A stretch of 64,000 nt of DNA, taken from Micromonospora sp. WMMD1082. GTDB taxonomy: Bacteria; Actinomycetota; Actinomycetes; Mycobacteriales; Micromonosporaceae. Below the pieces are notes generated by a model. It was not told the DNA's origin. It was given only the letters and a program-made list of their open reading frames with translations, and did no database searches. The DNA lies in NCBI RefSeq assembly GCF_029626175.1, contig NZ_JARUBM010000002.1:3799001-3863000 (forward strand). Direction: 5' to 3'. Shown in pieces: positions 43,130-52,498 of this stretch. Every line of letters begins with the position of its first letter. Position 1 is the first letter of the stretch. A program made the translations under genes and the position numbers.

Positions 43130-43830
43130 TCAGCGGCCTCGAACGGAACGTGCCGGACGATGCCGGCGGCCGCGAAGGCGCGGTCGACCAGCGCCCGGTT
43201 GCCCCAGCCGCGGGGGAAGTCGATGAAGGTCTCGTCGCGCAGGTCCGCCAGGTTCACCGAGGTGGCGTCGGCCAACGGGTGACGACGGGAACAGACGAAG
43301 GACCATGGCACCGACCCGAGGTGGTGCAGGCGGACACCGCGCGGCACCTCGATCGTGGCCACCAGCGCCAGGTCGAGGTTGCCGGCGGCGATGTCGGCCA
43401 GGTGTCCCGCAGAGCCGGTGGGTGAGCCGCGCAGCTGGAAGGTCACCAGGGGATGGGTGACGTGGAAGCGGCCCAGGACGGCCGGCAGGTCGAGGATGAG
43501 CGGCTCGGCCGACTCGGGGCGGCTGCCGATGGAGACCAGGGTGCCGATCCTGATGGTGCCGCGTAGCCCGCCACGGACCTGGTCGACGATGTCCCGGGCG
43601 TGCCGCGCCGCGCTCAGCAGCGCGCGAGCCTCCGGCAGCAGCGCCATGCCGGCCTCGGTCAGCGAACTGGCCTGCGCCTCCCGCGTGAACAGCGGCATCC
43701 CCAGCTCCCGCTCCAGTTTCTGGATGGTGGCAGAGACGGCCGACTGCGTCACCCGGACCCGGCGGGCGCCGCTGGTGAAGGTGCCCTCCTCGGCGACGGC
43801 GATGAAGTACTCGAGCTGGCGAAGTTCCAC
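42874..43830 (-). CDS. LysR-family transcriptional regulator
   Basis: 318 residues. The N-terminal helix-turn-helix contains MELRQLEYFIAVAEEGTFTS and QSAVSATIQKLERELGMPLF. The effector-binding domain is of periplasmic-binding-protein type (IRIGTLVSIGSRPESAEPLI; FIDFPRGWGNRALVDRAF; LGLVRNGLGVTFLPRAGSED). It is divergent from the MFS transporter across 108 bases, the usual LysR arrangement, so it probably controls that gene. Its last 85 codons overlap the SARP frame on the other strand. Confidence 0.9.
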   Translation of the reverse strand: MELRQLEYFIAVAEEGTFTSGARRVRVTQSAVSATIQKLERELGMPLFTREAQASSLTEAGMALLPEARALLSAARHARDIVDQVRGGLRGTIRIGTLVSIGSRPESAEPLILDLPAVLGRFHVTHPLVTFQLRGSPTGSAGHLADIAAGNLDLALVATIEVPRGVRLHHLGSVPWSFVCSRRHPLADATSVNLADLRDETFIDFPRGWGNRALVDRAFAAAGIVRHVPFEAADQATALGLVRNGLGVTFLPRAGSEDDGVSVIKVDGADLNLPVGLATSSDRPRSAATTALIGSIVRAASRTPRAGGRTNGAGVSSR

Positions 43831-43938
43831 CGCACCACTATCGCGGACCGCGATGCGACGTAGCGCGAGGATGCGCGGGTGCCACGCCCGATCCCCGACA
43901 TGCTTGCCCTGACCACGGTTGTCTGTGAGGAGTTACTC

Positions 43939-45138
43939 GTGTCAAGCACCACCGCTCTCGCACCCGAACGGCCGGACGTCCGAATCCGGGGCTTCTGGCC
44001 CGTCGCGTACGCCTTCGGCGTGATGATGGCGTTCTCCGCCGTGCCCACCCCGCTCTACGTGCTCTACCAGCAGCGGGACGGTTTCGGCCCGTTCACGGTC
44101 ACCGTCGTGTTCGCCACGTACGCCGTCGGCGTCGTGCTCAGCGTGTTCACCGTCGGGCACGTCTCGGACTGGATCGGCCGGCGTCGCGTCCTGATCTGGG
44201 CCCTGCTCACCAACATGCTGGCCGGCCTGATCTTCCTGCTGCCCGGCCTCGGCAGCCTGCTGGTGGCCCGCTTCGTCTCCGGCGTCAGCGTCGGAATGCT
44301 CACCGCTACCGCGACCGCGTACCTCATGGAGCTGCACCTCACGGGGCGTCCGGGCACCGGCCGGCGACGTGCCGACCTGGTTGCCACGGCGGCCAACATC
44401 GGCGGCATCGGGTTGGGCCCGCTGATCTCCGGCCTGCTCGCCGAGTACGTCCCCTTTCCGCTCACCGTGCCGTACCTGGTCTTCCATGCGCTGCTGGGCA
44501 TCGGCCTGGTCGTCGTCCTGCGGGCCCACGAGACGGTGACCCGCCGCGACGTCCGGTGGCGGCCGCAGCGGGTGTCGGTGCCGGCCGGCGCGCGAGCCCG
44601 CTACGCCGCTGCGGGTGCCGCCGCGTTCGCCTCCTTCGCCGTCTTCGGTCTGTTCACCTCCCTGACGCCGGGGTTCCTGGCCGGTGTCCTCGGCCAGCCG
44701 TCGCACGCCGTCGCCGGCCAGGTCACCTTCCTGGCCTTCGGGGCCGGCGTCGCCGGGCAGCTGGTGATGACCCGGGTGTCCCTGGCCCGGCAGCTGTACG
44801 TCGGGCTGGCGGGGCTGGTCGCCGGGCTCGCCGCGCTGATCCTGGGCATCTGGTTGCCACACTTCGGTCTCTTCCTCGTCGGCGGGCTGCTGACCGGTGC
44901 CGGCGCGGGCACCGTGTTCAAGGGCGCGGTGGTCACCACCGCCGGCCTGGCCGCTCCACGGGCGCGTGGTGAGGCGCTGGCCGGGCTGTTCCTCGTCGGC
45001 TACGTCGGTCTGGCCGTACCGGTGCTCGGCCTCGGGTTCGCCGCCCAACACCTGTCCACCCGCACCGCCGTGCTCATCTTCGCGGCCGGCCTGGCTTCGC
45101 TGCTCGTCGCGGCCGCGCGCCCTCTGGTCCGTCGCTGA
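43939..45138 (+). CDS. MFS transporter
   Basis: 399-residue major facilitator with about 12 hydrophobic helices. The family signature between helices 2 and 3 is visible as GHVSDWIGRRRVLIWAL. It ends with TAVLIFAAGLASLLVAAARP. Probable drug or metabolite/H+ antiporter at the cytoplasmic membrane. GTG 43939 is preferred over the longer frame from 43879 because GAGGAG sits 7 bases upstream. Divergent from a LysR regulator that likely senses its substrate. Confidence 0.9.
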   Translation: MSSTTALAPERPDVRIRGFWPVAYAFGVMMAFSAVPTPLYVLYQQRDGFGPFTVTVVFATYAVGVVLSVFTVGHVSDWIGRRRVLIWALLTNMLAGLIFLLPGLGSLLVARFVSGVSVGMLTATATAYLMELHLTGRPGTGRRRADLVATAANIGGIGLGPLISGLLAEYVPFPLTVPYLVFHALLGIGLVVVLRAHETVTRRDVRWRPQRVSVPAGARARYAAAGAAAFASFAVFGLFTSLTPGFLAGVLGQPSHAVAGQVTFLAFGAGVAGQLVMTRVSLARQLYVGLAGLVAGLAALILGIWLPHFGLFLVGGLLTGAGAGTVFKGAVVTTAGLAAPRARGEALAGLFLVGYVGLAVPVLGLGFAAQHLSTRTAVLIFAAGLASLLVAAARPLVRR

Positions 45139-45529
45139 CCTGCGCCCGGTCGCTTGGGCTGGCAAGGGCCGCGTCTGGGGCCTGAGTCTCGTTCGCGGTG
45201 AACGGGCCGGGTGTTGAACCAGGTCGGCTGTCAGTACGTGTGCGTCGTGGGTTCCTGGAGGACAGCCGGCCGCTGACCATCCAGGTCCCCACTGGAGCAG
45301 GTCGGACGACCGCCGAAGTGCGCGCACTGATCGGTGCGGTGATGGAGGAGACGTGCCACGCATCCGTTGGGAGCAGCGCCGTACGACGGGCAACCCACGC
45401 CCGGGCACATGCCGCTGGGCAGGACAGCCATCTCTCACCGGAACAGCCGCCAGGCAGACGCTGATCTGGCTGCGTCGGCCACGCTCCTCGCTTTGCTCAG
45501 GATCGATCCGAGAGGTTGGCGGCAGGGGA
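45139..45529. other. gene-free spacer
   Basis: About 390 bases. An 88-codon frame at 45198-45464 (FLEDSRPLTIQVPTGAGRTT) has some protein-like composition but no recognised family and no ribosome site. It may be a gene remnant. No terminator or operator was recognised. Confidence 0.35.
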
Positions 45530-47113
45530 ATGTGCAAGGTGCTGGCCATGGCCCTCGTGATGATGCTGGCCGGCCCGCCCGGCAGCATGCCGGACGCGGC
45601 CGCCGGCGGTGCCAACCCGGTGGTGCTCGTCCACGGCTTGAACTCGACGGCGACGAAGTGGGCCGCGTACCTTGGGCCGGAGGGGTTCCTGGCTAAGGTG
45701 GGCCGGCGAGGATTCGCCGTCGGCGACGGACAGACGCCCGGCGTGCTTCGGACCGGCAGCTACACCGAACCGTTCGGCGGGACCAACACCATCGCTGAGA
45801 ACGCGGCAATCCTCCGCGACTACATCGCCGGTGTCAGGCGGATGACCGGCGCGGCCCGAGTCGACATCGTGGCGCACAGCATGGGTGGCCTGATCTCTCG
45901 CTACTACATCGACCGGCTGATGGACGAGCGGGACGTGGACAGGCTGGTCATGCTCGGCACGCCGAACGGTGGATCACCGTGTGCCAACCTGCCGGCGCGG
46001 TTGGGAATTTCCACGCCGGCCACCCTTGAGCTTCGGCCAAGTTACCTGAATGACGTTTTCAACCAACAGATCACGCGCCGTAACGGGGTGTCCTTCCACG
46101 CACTGGCCGGTGACGTGTTCACCGAAGCGCTGCGGTCGCCGTGTACGGGTGCGCCGAGCGATCTCGTCGTCGATGTCGACAGTGTCGAAGCCGCCGGTGT
46201 CGCGGCGAAACGCCTGCCGCTCCTGCACGACGATCTTCAGAGATCGGCTGAGGCGTTCGGTGAGTTCGTTGCACCAGCCCTGGCCTCCGATGTGGCCGAG
46301 CCGGGCAACGAAACCGGCACCAGTCCGGCGCGACCCGACGAACCGCAGACGGTGGCCCTGGCCGCTGGCCACGTGGCGGCGGGTGCGCATGTCGAACAGG
46401 TGCTCAATATCGACGAGGTGGCGGTGGCGACGTTTGCCATCTTCGATTCGACGCGGTCGCTGGCCGTATCGGTACGCGGGGCCAGCGGCAACCCCCTCGA
46501 ACTGAGTGCGGCCGAGAACGGACTTATCAAGATCGACGATCCGGAGACGCTCCTATATCTGGGGTACGGCTTTGTGAACCCGCAGCCCGGCCCCTGGTGG
46601 ATCACGCTCCACTCGACCGATCGGACGCCGCCGACGGGGGCGGACTTCGCGCTGACCGCCCAGGTCCAGGGCGGAGCCACGCTCAGATCCCAGACGAGTG
46701 AGTTGCTTCCGGAGGTCGGTGAGGAGGTTCACATCAGCGCCACGTTCGAAAGCGATGGTCCGCCGGTGGCCATCCGGCGTGCGGTGGCGCTGATCCGTAC
46801 GCCGGACGGCGGGGAGGAGGCGGTGATGCTGAAGGGGGGCGGCGTCGAGCCGGTCGGAGCCTGGCGGCCGGACCGCGTCGGTCTGCACGGCATCGACGTG
46901 GTGGTGGTCGGTGAGACCGCGGATGGTGAACGGGTCGAACGGACCGACTTCCTGGTCGCCGAGGTGCAGGCCGTCGAGGCGGGAATCCCGTGGTTTCCGA
47001 TCTTCGTGCTGGCTGGCGTCGCGCTGATCGTCGTCGCTGGTGTCGGCGGCTTTGCCGCCCTCGTTGTAGCGGTGTACGGATTCAGGCGTCGCAGCTCGCG
47101 GGTGAACGCGTGA
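45530..47113 (+). CDS. exported lipase/esterase with C-terminal membrane anchor
   Basis: 527 residues. A signal peptide (VLAMALVMMLAGPPGSMPDA) precedes an alpha/beta-hydrolase domain of about 240 residues with NPVVLVHGLNSTATKWAAYL and the nucleophile motif VDIVAHSMGGLISRYYIDRL. The middle contains beta-rich segments (FAIFDSTRSLAVSVRGASGN; EVGEEVHISATFESDGPP) resembling anchor or Ig-like domains. The C-terminus has one helix (FPIFVLAGVALIVVAGVGGF) and a basic tail, so the enzyme should be displayed on the cell surface. ATG 45530 follows a purine-rich AGGGGA. Its TGA overlaps the next gene's ATG (TGATG), implying coupled expression. Confidence 0.82.
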   Translation: MCKVLAMALVMMLAGPPGSMPDAAAGGANPVVLVHGLNSTATKWAAYLGPEGFLAKVGRRGFAVGDGQTPGVLRTGSYTEPFGGTNTIAENAAILRDYIAGVRRMTGAARVDIVAHSMGGLISRYYIDRLMDERDVDRLVMLGTPNGGSPCANLPARLGISTPATLELRPSYLNDVFNQQITRRNGVSFHALAGDVFTEALRSPCTGAPSDLVVDVDSVEAAGVAAKRLPLLHDDLQRSAEAFGEFVAPALASDVAEPGNETGTSPARPDEPQTVALAAGHVAAGAHVEQVLNIDEVAVATFAIFDSTRSLAVSVRGASGNPLELSAAENGLIKIDDPETLLYLGYGFVNPQPGPWWITLHSTDRTPPTGADFALTAQVQGGATLRSQTSELLPEVGEEVHISATFESDGPPVAIRRAVALIRTPDGGEEAVMLKGGGVEPVGAWRPDRVGLHGIDVVVVGETADGERVERTDFLVAEVQAVEAGIPWFPIFVLAGVALIVVAGVGGFAALVVAVYGFRRRSSRVNA

Positions 47114-48051
47114 TGGATATGACGAGTGACACCGCCGCGAGCGCGAAGGTCGCGGCGTCGACCGCGTCGTCCTCGATCGCCTCGACAGTCGTTGCCGGGA
47201 GTTCGCCAGAGCTGAGTTTCGACGCCGGTGTGGCTGCAGCCCGCGCGACGATCGCCGCTGACCAGGCCGACGCCTCGGTCCGGAGCGACGCGACCTCCTG
47301 TCTGCTGTCGCACGGCGAGCGCCGCGCGAAGGCCGTGCTGATGCTGCACGGCTACACCCACGATCCCCGACAACTGGTAGCGCTGGCCGAGCACTTCCAC
47401 GCGCGCGGCTACAACGTCTACGTGCCCCGCGCACCGCTGCATGGCCTGCTAAACACTGGTGCCCACGCCCGGGTCACCGCCGCTGCTCTGCGGGAGCACG
47501 CGACCGAAGCCTGGACGATCACCGCGGCGCTGGGGGAGGAGGCCGGTGTGATCGGCGTGTCCGCCGGCGCGGTGCTGGCGACCTGGCTGGCCCAGCGGCC
47601 GGGCTACTCCGTCCGGCGGCTGCTCGCCCTGGCCCCGTTCTACCGGCCTCACCGCACACAGGCGCACCCGATGTTGACCACGCTGTCCCGGGCGCTGTTC
47701 GGCTCGGGCCTGCTGCCCGACCGGAGCACCAGCCGGGGTTACTCGTACGCGGCCGTAGCGCAGTACCTGGGCATCGTCGCCGGCTACCCGCGGCGTCCCG
47801 GCGCCTCGGAGCTGTCCCGGGTGGCCGTGGCCGTCTCCTCGGCGGACCAAGTCGCCGACCCCACCACGGCGCTGTGCCTGCCGGCGACGCTGGCCCGGCA
47901 CTGCCACGCCTCCTTCGGCATGTACGTCGTACCACCAACCTGGCAGCTCGGGCACGACATCGTCTCACCCCCTGCGACGGGGGGCTACGCCGACCGCCTT
48001 CACGACTGCTACTTCCGGCTGTACGACACCCCGTCGTCGACGTCGGGTTGA
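47113..48051 (+). CDS. alpha/beta hydrolase
   Basis: 312-residue hydrolase with RRAKAVLMLHGYTHDPRQLV (oxyanion region), the nucleophile elbow GVIGVSAGAVLATWLAQRPG and the late His in TWQLGHDIVSPP. The first 60 residues are Ala/Ser/Thr-rich and show no signal peptide. The ATG overlaps the stop of the surface lipase gene by one base, so the pair is translationally coupled and may act on the same ester substrate outside and inside the cell (inference). Confidence 0.82.
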   Translation: MDMTSDTAASAKVAASTASSSIASTVVAGSSPELSFDAGVAAARATIAADQADASVRSDATSCLLSHGERRAKAVLMLHGYTHDPRQLVALAEHFHARGYNVYVPRAPLHGLLNTGAHARVTAAALREHATEAWTITAALGEEAGVIGVSAGAVLATWLAQRPGYSVRRLLALAPFYRPHRTQAHPMLTTLSRALFGSGLLPDRSTSRGYSYAAVAQYLGIVAGYPRRPGASELSRVAVAVSSADQVADPTTALCLPATLARHCHASFGMYVVPPTWQLGHDIVSPPATGGYADRLHDCYFRLYDTPSSTSG

Positions 48052-48085
48052 TGGGCTGTTGACCTGGTGAAGGTTCGCTTTTCTC

Positions 48086-49492
48086 ATGGCTTCTGACGAC
48101 ACACTTTCCAAGATCCTCGCCGAGCCCGAGGTGGTGCAGCTCTCCGCAGCGGTGGCAGGCCCGGTCTTCCTGCCCGGGGACGAGGGCTACGACGCCGACC
48201 GGGCCACCTACAACCTGCTGACCCCACAGCGCCCAGCGGTGGTCGTCGGCGTGGTGAACGCCGACGACGTACGGGAGACGGTGCGGTTCGCCCGCCGGAA
48301 TAGCCTGCCGGTGGCGGTCCAGGCGACCGGGCACGGCGTCGGGGTGCCGGCCGACGGCGCGGTGCTGATCAACACCAGCCGGATGACCGGCGTCACGATC
48401 GATCCCGACGCCCGCATCGCCCGGGTAGAGGCAGGCGTACGGTGGCAGCGGGTGATCGACGAGGCCGCGAAGTATGGTCTCGCCGCGATCAACGGGTCGT
48501 CTCCCACGGTCGGCGTGGTGGGCTACACCCTCGGTGGCGGGCACAGCCCGTTCCTCGGCCGCTCCTACGGCTACGCCGCCGACCACGTCACCGCGGTCGA
48601 CATCGTCACGCCCGACGGCGAGCTGCGCACCGTCACCGCCGACCTGGAGCCGGAGCTGTTCTGGGCGGTACGGGGCGGCAAGGCGAACTTCGGCGTGGTG
48701 ACCGCCATCGAGTTCCGGGTTTTCCCGCTGGAGCGGCTCTATGGCGGTGCGCTCTTCTTCCCCGGCAGCCAGGCCCGGCAGGTACTCCAGGCGTGGCGGT
48801 CGTGGATCGAGGACACTCCGGACGAGCTGACCTCCTCCATCGCACTGCTGCGGCTGCCGCCCGTGGAGGCGGTGCCGGAGCCGCTCCGCGGCCAACTGGT
48901 GGTCCACGTCCGCATCGCCCATCTCGGCTCGGCCGAGGAAGGCGCGCGCTTGGTCGCGCCGCTGCGGGAGGCGGGCACGGTGCTGCTGGACAGCGTGGTG
49001 GAGCTGCCGTACACCGCCGTCGCATCGATCCACAACGACCCGGTGGACCCGCTGCCGGTCTGCGAGCGTTCGACCCTACTGCGGGACCTGACGCCCGCAG
49101 CCCTGGACCGGATCGTCGGGCTGGCCGGGGAGGGGTCCGAGGTTCCGGTCACGGTGGTGGAAATCCGTCATCTCGCCGGCGCGCTGCGCCGGGCCCCGCA
49201 GGTGCCGAACGCGGTGGCCAACCGGGAAGCGGCCTTCCTGCTCTTCGTGGCCAGTGTCACCGCGCTGGACGCGGTGCCGGCGCACGTCGCGTACCACGCC
49301 CGGATCATCGAGGAACTGGCGGAGTGGGACACCGGTCGCGCATTCGCCAACTTCCTCACTCCCGGTAACGGGGCGGCCGACCACGTCGCCTCCGCATACC
49401 CGCCCGGCGTGTACACGCGTCTGGTCGAACTCAAGCGGCGCTGGGATCCTGACAACCTGTTCCGGTTCACCCACACCATCCACACCGACTGA
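48086..49492 (+). CDS. cytoplasmic FAD-binding oxidoreductase (BBE-type)
   Basis: 468 residues with no export signal. The FAD_binding_4 domain contains VAVQATGHGVGVPADGAVLI, INGSSPTVGVVGYTLGGGHS and DGELRTVTADLEPELFWAVR. It ends with the BBE motif KRRWDPDNLFRFTHTIHTD. It is clearly paralogous to the Tat-exported enzyme at 34647-36155: long blocks such as PEPLRGQL and GYAADHVT are identical. A possible His flavin ligand is in ATGH; no Cys ligand is seen. Substrate unknown. A strong 16-bp inverted repeat follows 69 bases after the stop. Confidence 0.9.
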   Translation: MASDDTLSKILAEPEVVQLSAAVAGPVFLPGDEGYDADRATYNLLTPQRPAVVVGVVNADDVRETVRFARRNSLPVAVQATGHGVGVPADGAVLINTSRMTGVTIDPDARIARVEAGVRWQRVIDEAAKYGLAAINGSSPTVGVVGYTLGGGHSPFLGRSYGYAADHVTAVDIVTPDGELRTVTADLEPELFWAVRGGKANFGVVTAIEFRVFPLERLYGGALFFPGSQARQVLQAWRSWIEDTPDELTSSIALLRLPPVEAVPEPLRGQLVVHVRIAHLGSAEEGARLVAPLREAGTVLLDSVVELPYTAVASIHNDPVDPLPVCERSTLLRDLTPAALDRIVGLAGEGSEVPVTVVEIRHLAGALRRAPQVPNAVANREAAFLLFVASVTALDAVPAHVAYHARIIEELAEWDTGRAFANFLTPGNGAADHVASAYPPGVYTRLVELKRRWDPDNLFRFTHTIHTD

Positions 49493-49560
49493 CCGCATTG
49501 CGGTATCCGGCGCCCTGGACAGGCGCCAACATCGGTGCCAACGGTAATCGGCGGCACACC

Positions 49561-49600
49561 ATACGACAGACTCGGCATCCCGCCGCCGAGTCTGTCGTAT
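49561..49600. promoter_or_regulatory. 16-bp perfect inverted repeat between oxidoreductase and LAL genes
   Basis: ATACGACAGACTCGGC (49561-49576) and GCCGAGTCTGTCGTAT (49585-49600) around the 8-base loop ATCCCGCC. The stem lies 69 bases after the oxidoreductase stop and 33 bases before the start of the LAL regulator, so it may be a terminator without a T tract, an operator for the regulator, or both. Confidence 0.65.
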
Positions 49601-49632
49601 ATTCGGACCGACCTCATCTGGCAAGGGCGGGA

Positions 49633-52422
49633 ATGGTACACAAGCTGCGACCAGGTGACCAGGAGCCCGCCGGCAGCTCGATGGTGCTGTGCCACCGGCT
49701 GATCGGTCGGGATGTCGAGCTGGCCCGAATCGAGGAGTTGCTGCGGCGGACCGACTCCGGCGGCGGCGGTGCGCTGCTATTGCAGGGCGAGCCGGGCGCC
49801 GGCAAGTCCGCCCTGCTCGCCGCCGCCACCGCCGCGGCGTCCTCCCGAAGGATGCGGGTACTCGGCTGCGTGGGCGCCGCCACCGAGACCCATCTGCCCT
49901 ACGCCGGCCTCCAGCAGGCCCTGCGGCCGGTGCTGCCGATGGTCGACCAGCTACGGCCGGCGCAGCGGAACGCGCTGGGCGCGGCGCTGGGGCTGACCGA
50001 CGGTACCGTCCAAGGGCCGTTCCGGGTCGGGCTGGCCACGCTCGAACTGCTCACCTGGTACGCCGCGGAGCGGCCGGTGCTGCTCACGGTCGATGACATC
50101 CAGTGGCTCGACCGGTCTACCTGCGACGTGCTCGCCTTCGTGGCGCGTCGGCTGTCCCACGACCCGGTGGTGATGATCAGCGCGGGGCGGGCGCAGGAAC
50201 TCGCCGACAACCCGATCGCGTCGATCGACCTGTCGTCGGCGCGGCTGGGTGCGCTGGCCGAACCAGACGCCGCCGCCCTGATCCGGCGGCACGCCGCCGA
50301 CCTTCCCGGCGACGTGCTGCGCCGCGTGCTGTCGGCCTCCTCCGGCAATCCACTCGCCCTCGTCGAGTTGCCCAAGGCACTGCGCCATTCGAGCACGGAA
50401 GTCCTCGCCGGGAGCGGCCTCCCCCTCACCGCGCGGCTCGAACGTGCCTTCGGGGAGCAGTTCGATGACCTGCCGGCCGACGCCCAGGCCGTGCTGGCGG
50501 CGGCGGCGCTCAACGACGGCGGGAGCGCCGCCGAGGCGAGCGAGGCCGCGGCCCGGCTCACCGGTATGGGGGCCGGCGTCGACACCCTCGCCGCCGCCGA
50601 GACACGCGGCATGGTGACCATCGCCAATGGCCGGCTGTCCTTCCGGCATCCCCTCGTCCGTTCGGCGATCTGCCAGTCCGTGTCCCCGGCGCGGCGGCGC
50701 GAGGTGCACGCGGCGCTCGCCGACGTTGTCGCCGACCCCGTCCGTCGCCTCTGGCACCGGGCGGACGCGAGTGCGGGCCCGGATGACGGGTTGGCGGCGG
50801 AGCTCGAGCAGTTGTCGACGAGACTGCTGCAGCGGGGTTCTCCGGCGACGGCGGCGGCCGCCCTGGAGCGGGCGGCCGGGCTGTCCAGCGCCGACAGCGA
50901 GCGGGGCCGGCGACTGATTATCGCGGTGCACATCCACTCCGGCAGCGGCGCGTACGAGGACGCAACCCGGCTGACCAACCTGCCGCAACTGCCCTCCGAC
51001 GCGCTGACCCGCTCCTACCTGCGGATCGTCCGGCAGTTCACCGAGGGCCGCTGGATGAGCGCCGAGAGCATCCCGACACTGGTCGAGGCCGCCCGCCGCT
51101 TCCACGCCGCGGGGGCGACGGAAGCTGCGATGCTCGCGTTGCTCGGCGCCACCACGGCAGGGTGGTGGGGGGACGCCAGCGCCGAGGCATGCAGTCCGCT
51201 GCTGGCCATTGCACAGTCGCTTCCGGTGCCGGCGGACCACCCCGCGCAGATCCTGGTGTCCGCCATGGCCGAACAGCACGAGCGTGGCCCCGAGATCCTG
51301 CGACAGCTGCGCGACTTGCCGCTGGGTGGGCCAGACCGGGGCATCCACGCGCTGGTCGAGATCGGCACCGCGTTGGGCTACCTGGGCGCCCTGCCGGACT
51401 ACTACCGGTTGATGGCGACCGTGGCGGACAGCACCCGCGCCGACGGCCAGTTCGCCCTGCTTGCCATGGTGCAGGCCATGCAGTCGTGGGTGGGCCTGCT
51501 GCTCGGCCGGGCCGGCGCGGCGGCCGCGGCCGCCGCGGAGTGCCGGTCACTGTCACCGCCGAGTGGTCCGGAGCGCACCTCCGAACTGGCCCGGCTCGCC
51601 GAGGCGATGTTGGCGGCCCGGCGCGGCGAAGTCGACAAGGCCGAGTCGGCCGCGGCGGTGGCGGAGGCGGCGCTGCTGCGCGCCGGTGCCCACCCGCTGC
51701 TCGCCCTGGTGCAAATGGTCCGGGGAACCGCCGCCCTCGCGACCGGGGAGTTCGAGTCCGCGTACGCGCATCTGGTGCGCATCTTCGATCCGTCGGACAT
51801 CGCATACAACGACCGGATGAAGGCGTACGCGGTGGTGGAACTGGTCGAGTCGGCCACTCTGGCCCGGTGCCCCGAGCGGGTCCGCGACCTGCACCGGCAG
51901 TGGGCGGCTGAGGCTGAGCGGACGGGTTCGCCGCACCTGACGATCGGCGTGGCGGTAACCGCGCCGGTGTTGTCCGCCGATCCGCAGACCGCCTTCGACG
52001 CCGTGTTCACCGACGCGCTCAACCAGTGGCCCGTCCACCGGGCGAAGGTGTTGCTCGCGTACGGCAGATGGCTGCGGCGCAACCGACGGATCAGCGAGTC
52101 CCGCGCCACGCTACGCGCCGCCCAGGACCTCTTCGACGCCCTGGAGATGCCGCCCTGGAGCGAGCGGGCGGCTCAGGAACTCCGCGCCTCCGGGACGCAG
52201 GCCCGGGGTCGGCCCGCCGTGACGCCGGGTCGGCTCACCCCCCAGGAGCGTCAGATTGCGATCTTGGCTGCGGAGGGGCTGACCAACGCCGAGATCGCCG
52301 AGAAGCTGTACCTGTCGTTCCGGACCGTTCGCACGCACCTGTACCACATATTCCCGAAGCTGGGTGTGACATCCCGAACGGAACTGGCGACGGTGATGTC
52401 CGCCGACGTCCTTGATGGGTAA
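49633..52422 (+). CDS. LuxR-family LAL-type transcriptional regulator
   Basis: 929 residues. The N-terminal STAND-type ATPase has Walker A LLLQGEPGAGKSALL near residue 52 and Walker B VLLTVDDIQWLD. A long helical TPR-like middle follows. The C-terminal LuxR helix-turn-helix is at about 868-925 (LTPQERQIAILAAEGLTNAE; IAEKLYLSFRTVRTHLYHIF). LAL regulators switch on antibiotic or sugar operons in response to ATP and a ligand. ATG 49633 and ATG 49681 are both possible; neither has a strong ribosome site. Confidence 0.92.
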   Translation: MVHKLRPGDQEPAGSSMVLCHRLIGRDVELARIEELLRRTDSGGGGALLLQGEPGAGKSALLAAATAAASSRRMRVLGCVGAATETHLPYAGLQQALRPVLPMVDQLRPAQRNALGAALGLTDGTVQGPFRVGLATLELLTWYAAERPVLLTVDDIQWLDRSTCDVLAFVARRLSHDPVVMISAGRAQELADNPIASIDLSSARLGALAEPDAAALIRRHAADLPGDVLRRVLSASSGNPLALVELPKALRHSSTEVLAGSGLPLTARLERAFGEQFDDLPADAQAVLAAAALNDGGSAAEASEAAARLTGMGAGVDTLAAAETRGMVTIANGRLSFRHPLVRSAICQSVSPARRREVHAALADVVADPVRRLWHRADASAGPDDGLAAELEQLSTRLLQRGSPATAAAALERAAGLSSADSERGRRLIIAVHIHSGSGAYEDATRLTNLPQLPSDALTRSYLRIVRQFTEGRWMSAESIPTLVEAARRFHAAGATEAAMLALLGATTAGWWGDASAEACSPLLAIAQSLPVPADHPAQILVSAMAEQHERGPEILRQLRDLPLGGPDRGIHALVEIGTALGYLGALPDYYRLMATVADSTRADGQFALLAMVQAMQSWVGLLLGRAGAAAAAAAECRSLSPPSGPERTSELARLAEAMLAARRGEVDKAESAAAVAEAALLRAGAHPLLALVQMVRGTAALATGEFESAYAHLVRIFDPSDIAYNDRMKAYAVVELVESATLARCPERVRDLHRQWAAEAERTGSPHLTIGVAVTAPVLSADPQTAFDAVFTDALNQWPVHRAKVLLAYGRWLRRNRRISESRATLRAAQDLFDALEMPPWSERAAQELRASGTQARGRPAVTPGRLTPQERQIAILAAEGLTNAEIAEKLYLSFRTVRTHLYHIFPKLGVTSRTELATVMSADVLDG

Positions 52423-52498
52423 TTTCGCGGCGAATATCGGTCACGTCATAGGTCATGCGTCGTACGCCTCGGACCACTCCCCGCCCTACCGTTGACTT

